Source of the DNA: Sphingomonadales bacterium
Lineage (GTDB): Bacteria > Bacteroidota > Bacteroidia > Chitinophagales > Chitinophagaceae
Direction: 5' to 3'
DNA: 64,000 nt
Assembly: GCA_016872195.1 (NCBI GenBank)
Contig: VHAT01000008.1
Location: 1-64,000 of the forward strand
Shown here: piece by piece, positions 60,022-64,000 of the stretch
Layout of the letters: each line of letters begins with the position of its first letter
Numbering within the stretch: the first letter of the stretch is position 1
Notes under the pieces: model-generated
Told to the model about the DNA's origin: nothing
Seen by the model: only the letters and a program-made list of their open reading frames with translations
Databases searched by the model: none
Made by a program: the position numbers and the translations under genes

Positions 60022-61446
60022 TCAACGGTCCGTTATGTCGATCTCGTACTCGTTGGTCCAACCGGGCTTGATACTAATTTTTTTATCGAGGGGTTGTACT
60101 TTTTCAGGCTGACGGCGGGTTCCAAAAAATTGTCCGGTATCCCAGCGACCATTCCCATTGGCATCATACAAAATACGAAGTTGGTAGTCGCCTGGAACGA
60201 AAAGATCATTGGTAAACTCAGTGGCTGACAGGGTAAAAGATCGAATTAGTTTTTCGTTCTGTATCCATTGCAAAACGGGGGTGGCGGACAGGTTCAGTCC
60301 TCTTAATCTCAGTTTGACCTTTCCATAGTCGATCTTTCGCTTGGAGGTAAACTGTACGGTATCGGTCTTGCTCTGAGTTCTTTCGGTCGAATCGCTAAAG
60401 GCCCCTTTAGTGAGTACCAGGTGGTAGGCCGTTCCTTCGAGCCAGCCCGTGTTCAGGATCAATTTTTTTCGGGTACTATCTAATGTAATACGCAGACTGT
60501 CCACTTTCATATACGTGGAGTCTTTGTACAGACTAATCAGAGCAGTATCGAATTGCTGAATGGGGTGCTCAAAGCGAAATTCCAGGGGTTCAAGCAAGTC
60601 TTGTTGGTTATTGCTGAGACTACTTTGCCAACGGATACGCTTGTCAGTATCGCCTTTGCCATTCGGTCTTTCGCCAGGCGTTGCGGTATTGGTCACGATC
60701 TCTTGTTCGGCGGCAAAGGCTCTAAGCAATAGGCTATCTTTTTGAAGTAAAGGATACACCGGTGCGTCCGCAAAAGCTAGTAACTGACTGTTCTTTGCTA
60801 AACGGCGCATGCCGCCTTCGTCTTTTAGTGCATAAATGAAAAACCGATCAGGAGGCAAATTGCGAAAGTGGAATCGTCCGTTCTTGTCCAGTTTGCTTAG
60901 ATAAATCGGTTTCGTTTTTATGAGCGCCGAGTCGGTAGAGTCTTTATGTAAGATCACGATAAGGGTGCTATCAATGCGTCCGGTCTCGGCTACTTGTACC
61001 GAACCGACCAATTCGAGTGAGTCCAGATAGCTCCCTGTCGAAAACACATAGCGAAGCCCTTTGGTGATATTGCCTTCGGTAAAATCTTTTACGGTATTTC
61101 CAAAGTCGATACTGTAGGTGGTATTCGGTAATAGTGAGTCTTTCAATTTCAGGGTCAGATCGCGCAATTTCGATTCAACAACCGGAGCGATGGTCGGCAA
61201 TGGCGAAATGATCAGATTATCTTGCCCCTGTTGTACTTCTATGTACTCATCAAAAAAAAGCTGAATTGTTCGGGTCGTAATACCGGTGCTGGAATCGGCA
61301 GGCAGCACATTGATCAGTCGGGGCGGCAGCGTATCGCGAGGGCCTCCTTGTGGGGGAACAATATTGGCGCAACCTGTCGTCAACAGGCCGATACAAAGCG
61401 AGGATATGGTCAGCAAGAGCCCAAGAAAAGCGGAGACCTTTTTCAT
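60022..61446 (-). CDS. Exported Ig-like (Big_5/SbsA-like) domain lipoprotein
   Basis: Lipoprotein signal LLTTGCANIVPPQGGPRDTLPPRLINVLPADSSTGITTRTIQLFFDEYIEV; ATG at 61446. Confidence 0.82.
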   Translation of the reverse strand: MKKVSAFLGLLLTISSLCIGLLTTGCANIVPPQGGPRDTLPPRLINVLPADSSTGITTRTIQLFFDEYIEVQQGQDNLIISPLPTIAPVVESKLRDLTLKLKDSLLPNTTYSIDFGNTVKDFTEGNITKGLRYVFSTGSYLDSLELVGSVQVAETGRIDSTLIVILHKDSTDSALIKTKPIYLSKLDKNGRFHFRNLPPDRFFIYALKDEGGMRRLAKNSQLLAFADAPVYPLLQKDSLLLRAFAAEQEIVTNTATPGERPNGKGDTDKRIRWQSSLSNNQQDLLEPLEFRFEHPIQQFDTALISLYKDSTYMKVDSLRITLDSTRKKLILNTGWLEGTAYHLVLTKGAFSDSTERTQSKTDTVQFTSKRKIDYGKVKLRLRGLNLSATPVLQWIQNEKLIRSFTLSATEFTNDLFVPGDYQLRILYDANGNGRWDTGQFFGTRRQPEKVQPLDKKISIKPGWTNEYEIDITDR

Positions 61447-61452
61447 GCGTTG

Positions 61453-61460
61453 CAAACTTA
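61453..61460 (-). promoter_or_regulatory. Putative -7 element (TAAGTTTG) 6 nt before the ATG of the Ig-like lipoprotein
   Basis: Reverse complement of caaactta, exact TAnnTTTG. Confidence 0.45.
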
Positions 61461-61564
61461 CAGGGTTTGCCAGTAATAGGGCGTTAAGTACCTCACAATG
61501 TGGGGCCAGTAGCGAACTTTTCGGGCGCTAATAGGTTATTAGTGCAAGTCAATACATATTTTGA

Positions 61565-62035
61565 ATGAGCGTTTATTCTTTTAAGACCACCCAACGTATG
61601 CCTATCTCCTTGGCGGAATCGTGGGATTTTTTTTCCAGCCCGGCCAATTTGCAACGTATTACCCCTGCTCATATGGGGTTTCGCATCATCAGTCGTTATC
61701 ATGGCGAGAAGATGTACCCTGGACAGCTTATCGAATATACCGTACGTCCTCTGTTGGGTATCCCGCTATATTGGATGACAGAGATCACGCATGTACAAGA
61801 AGGAGTATACTTCGTCGATGAACAGCGGTTTGGCCCTTATGCACTTTGGCATCACCAGCATCATTTTACCGCGATCGAAGGAGGTGTCGAAATGAGCGAT
61901 ATTGTTCATTACAAAATTCCGTTGGGCCCACTTGGTCAATTGGCCAATACTCTTTTTGTGGCGGCGCAGCTACGCCAGATCTTCGATTATAGATATCAGA
62001 AAGTAGAGGAGTTGTTTGGTCCTTGGCGTTCCTGA
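61565..62035 (+). CDS. SRPBCC family protein
   Basis: PISLAESWDFFSSPANLQRITPAHMGFRII; DIVHYKIPLGPLGQLANTLFV. Confidence 0.85.
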   Translation: MSVYSFKTTQRMPISLAESWDFFSSPANLQRITPAHMGFRIISRYHGEKMYPGQLIEYTVRPLLGIPLYWMTEITHVQEGVYFVDEQRFGPYALWHHQHHFTAIEGGVEMSDIVHYKIPLGPLGQLANTLFVAAQLRQIFDYRYQKVEELFGPWRS

Positions 62036-62041
62036 CCTCTG

Positions 62042-62686
62042 TTATGAATAGATGTTCTTGTTCGTAACCTTGATCAGCGAGGTAATATTGTTCACATCTA
62101 ATTTTCGGAAGATATTATAGCGATGGACCTCGACCGTTCGTTTCGAAATGAACAGTTTCTCCGCGATCTCCTTAGAGGAATGGCCTTCTTTGATCATATT
62201 GACGATCTCTAATTCTCGTTTGGTCAATTGGTTGATCTTAAAGGCGGGGTCGCCATCTTCTTCACTGATCACCTGGTTGGTGATATAGTCCTTTACATCT
62301 TTGCAGATAAAGCGTTGTCCATTTTGAACGGCCAATATAGCCTGACTCATTTCTTCGAACGAAGAGGTCTTTGATACATATCCACTGGCCCCGTTTATCA
62401 GCATTTGTTTGATCAGTAAAATATTGGTGTGCATCGATACGCCCAGGACCTTGATCGTCGGAAATTTCTCTTTGACTAGTTTAGTAAGTTCAATACCCGA
62501 CATGCCGGGTAGGGTAATATCCATGATGACTACCTGTGGTAACACCTCTTTGATCAGTTCAAAGGCTGATTCAGCGTCCATTGCAGAGCCCACTATTTCA
62601 AAATTAGCATCGGCATTAAGTAAGGCCGACCACATATCGATCATCATCTTGTGGTCATCTACCAGAAATAACTTGGTCTTTTTCAT
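62042..62686 (-). CDS. NarL/LuxR-type response regulator
   Basis: Receiver LFLVDDHKMMIDMW...VVIMDITLPGMSG; HTH LTKRELEIVNMIKEGHSSKEIAEKLFISKRTVEVHRYNIFRKL. Confidence 0.95.
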   Translation of the reverse strand: MKKTKLFLVDDHKMMIDMWSALLNADANFEIVGSAMDAESAFELIKEVLPQVVIMDITLPGMSGIELTKLVKEKFPTIKVLGVSMHTNILLIKQMLINGASGYVSKTSSFEEMSQAILAVQNGQRFICKDVKDYITNQVISEEDGDPAFKINQLTKRELEIVNMIKEGHSSKEIAEKLFISKRTVEVHRYNIFRKLDVNNITSLIKVTNKNIYS

Positions 62687-62859
62687 TAAATAAGAAATAA
62701 GGGTTTAATAGGTATAAACGACTATAAGGGACTAATAGATAAATATAACTATATTTAGTAGCAAAATACACGCAACCTGGTCCTTTTTGAAGGATGAACT
62801 GGAAACTTATTACTAATATTTTATTTAAAGTACTGTAAATCAATTTATTTTGAATAGTA

Positions 62860-63684
62860 ATGTCTGATAATACCCGATCTGAGTATCCCCTTTTGAGCGG
62901 CAAAAAATTGCTGGTCGCCGAGGATATGCAGCTAAATCAGTTCCTCATGGCCCAATTGCTGGCGGGTCATAACTTGTCATTGACCTTTGTATCAAACGGG
63001 TTGGAGGCAGTAAAGGCCTGTCAGGAGCATGCTTTCGATCTGATCGTACTCGATATACGGATGCCTTTGCTAGACGGTGTAGGAGCTTGTCGAGCCATTC
63101 GAAAGTTAACGAACCCGAATGCCCTGGTTCCTATTGTAGCCATTACGGCGCACATGTTCGAAGAAGAGCAGTTGCGTTTCTTTACCATGGGTATGAATGC
63201 AGCGGTCATTAAGCCGGTAGAGAAAGACACCTTTCTTCCATTATTATCGCGGTTGCTCTCCTCTCCGCTTGCCGAAGAAAAGTATTTACTCTCTGTCGAC
63301 CTGCATTCGTCGCTTCAGATCGATCTCAGCTATCTTCAGCGCATCGGCAATAATGATCCTGCTTTTATTAAAATGATGCTCGATTCTTTTTTAGAGAACG
63401 CAGAGTCGTTACAGCAACGACTTGACTTGGCCATAAGTAATACCGATACGCAACAGATCGGAGACATTGCGCATCAATTAAAGTTTTCGCTTGGGGTACT
63501 AGGAATAAGGGCATTAGATGAGAAACTGTCTTGGCTGCAAGAAAGCGCCTCGCGGACCGAGACCGCCGATATAGAATGGTTCTTGGAGATAGGTAAGCGA
63601 TTACAAATAAAAATAAGGATGATCGCTGAACATGCCCGCGCCAGTCAGCAGCACTATCAGCAGTTATTAACCGGGAATACGTGA
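62860..63684 (+). CDS. Response regulator receiver plus C-terminal HPt domain protein
   Basis: LLVAEDMQLNQFLM...LIVLDIRMPLLDGVGA...VAITAHMFEEE; HPt-like DIAHQLKFSLGVLGI. Confidence 0.85.
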   Translation: MSDNTRSEYPLLSGKKLLVAEDMQLNQFLMAQLLAGHNLSLTFVSNGLEAVKACQEHAFDLIVLDIRMPLLDGVGACRAIRKLTNPNALVPIVAITAHMFEEEQLRFFTMGMNAAVIKPVEKDTFLPLLSRLLSSPLAEEKYLLSVDLHSSLQIDLSYLQRIGNNDPAFIKMMLDSFLENAESLQQRLDLAISNTDTQQIGDIAHQLKFSLGVLGIRALDEKLSWLQESASRTETADIEWFLEIGKRLQIKIRMIAEHARASQQHYQQLLTGNT

Positions 63685-64000
63685 AATGTACTTCTCGATC
63701 TGTTTGATCTGATCGACTATTTGAGAGGTGGTCGGTTTGAGCGCTTTGGCTTTACGAAAGAAGTCTTTAGCGGCCCTGAACTCGCGCTTATTCATCATTA
63801 AGCTACACATTTGTAAGTAGGCAGCGGCCTGGTTCTCTTTATCGGGTAGTCCTTTGCGAAGGGCTTGACGAATATATCCTTCTGCTTGCTTCAGATCGTT
63901 CTTTTGCATGGCCAGCATACCCATTTGCAACAGGCTGGCCCCCTCGGCTTCTTTCATAGGCATACCCAGGTCAAGCCCTTTTTTCATCATCTTTTCGGCC
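63667..64000 (-). CDS. TPR-repeat protein, C-terminal part (gene runs off the window)
   Basis: LLQMGMLAMQKNDLKQAEGYIRQALRKGLPDKENQAAAYLQMCSLMMNKREFRAAKDFFRKAKAL TPR-like; frame open to the window edge. Confidence 0.75.
   Translation of the reverse strand, partial: AEKMMKKGLDLGMPMKEAEGASLLQMGMLAMQKNDLKQAEGYIRQALRKGLPDKENQAAAYLQMCSLMMNKREFRAAKDFFRKAKALKPTTSQIVDQIKQIEKYISRIPG

Overview
This 64 kb window is a gene-dense chromosomal segment from a Bacteroidota bacterium, most likely Chitinophagaceae-like (gliding/T9SS genes, SusC/D/E/F, TAnnTTTG-type promoters, split MetH). I saw no tRNA, rRNA, CRISPR, prophage or IS element. Most genes are housekeeping: gldE(partial)-gldD, lutB, purH, comEC, carB, birA, rsfS-ftsH, lutC, lpxH-like, mscS, alaS, ligA, rplM-rpsI-rpsB-tsf, pyrH, HU, xth, recR and split metH. 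Accessory blocks are a partial phenylacetate-degradation cluster (TetR-paaE-A-B-C-D-hydratase-thioesterase-paaY) and a starch/glucan locus (secreted T9SS GH13, degenerate-Nudix regulator, SusC/D/E/F). A 38-aa bTHX ribosomal protein gene is absent from the supplied ORF track. The least explained signals are non-coding: (i) a rod-like structured 5' leader plus a 16-bp perfect palindrome in the predicted metH promoter, with no resemblance to the SAM-I or cobalamin riboswitch cores I could recall; (ii) a possible H-type pseudoknot leader upstream of rplM; (iii) short tandem repeats in spacers between convergent genes; (iv) several TAnnTTTG promoter elements almost touching start codons, suggesting leaderless mRNAs. 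All product calls come from reading translated motifs; no database search was run.
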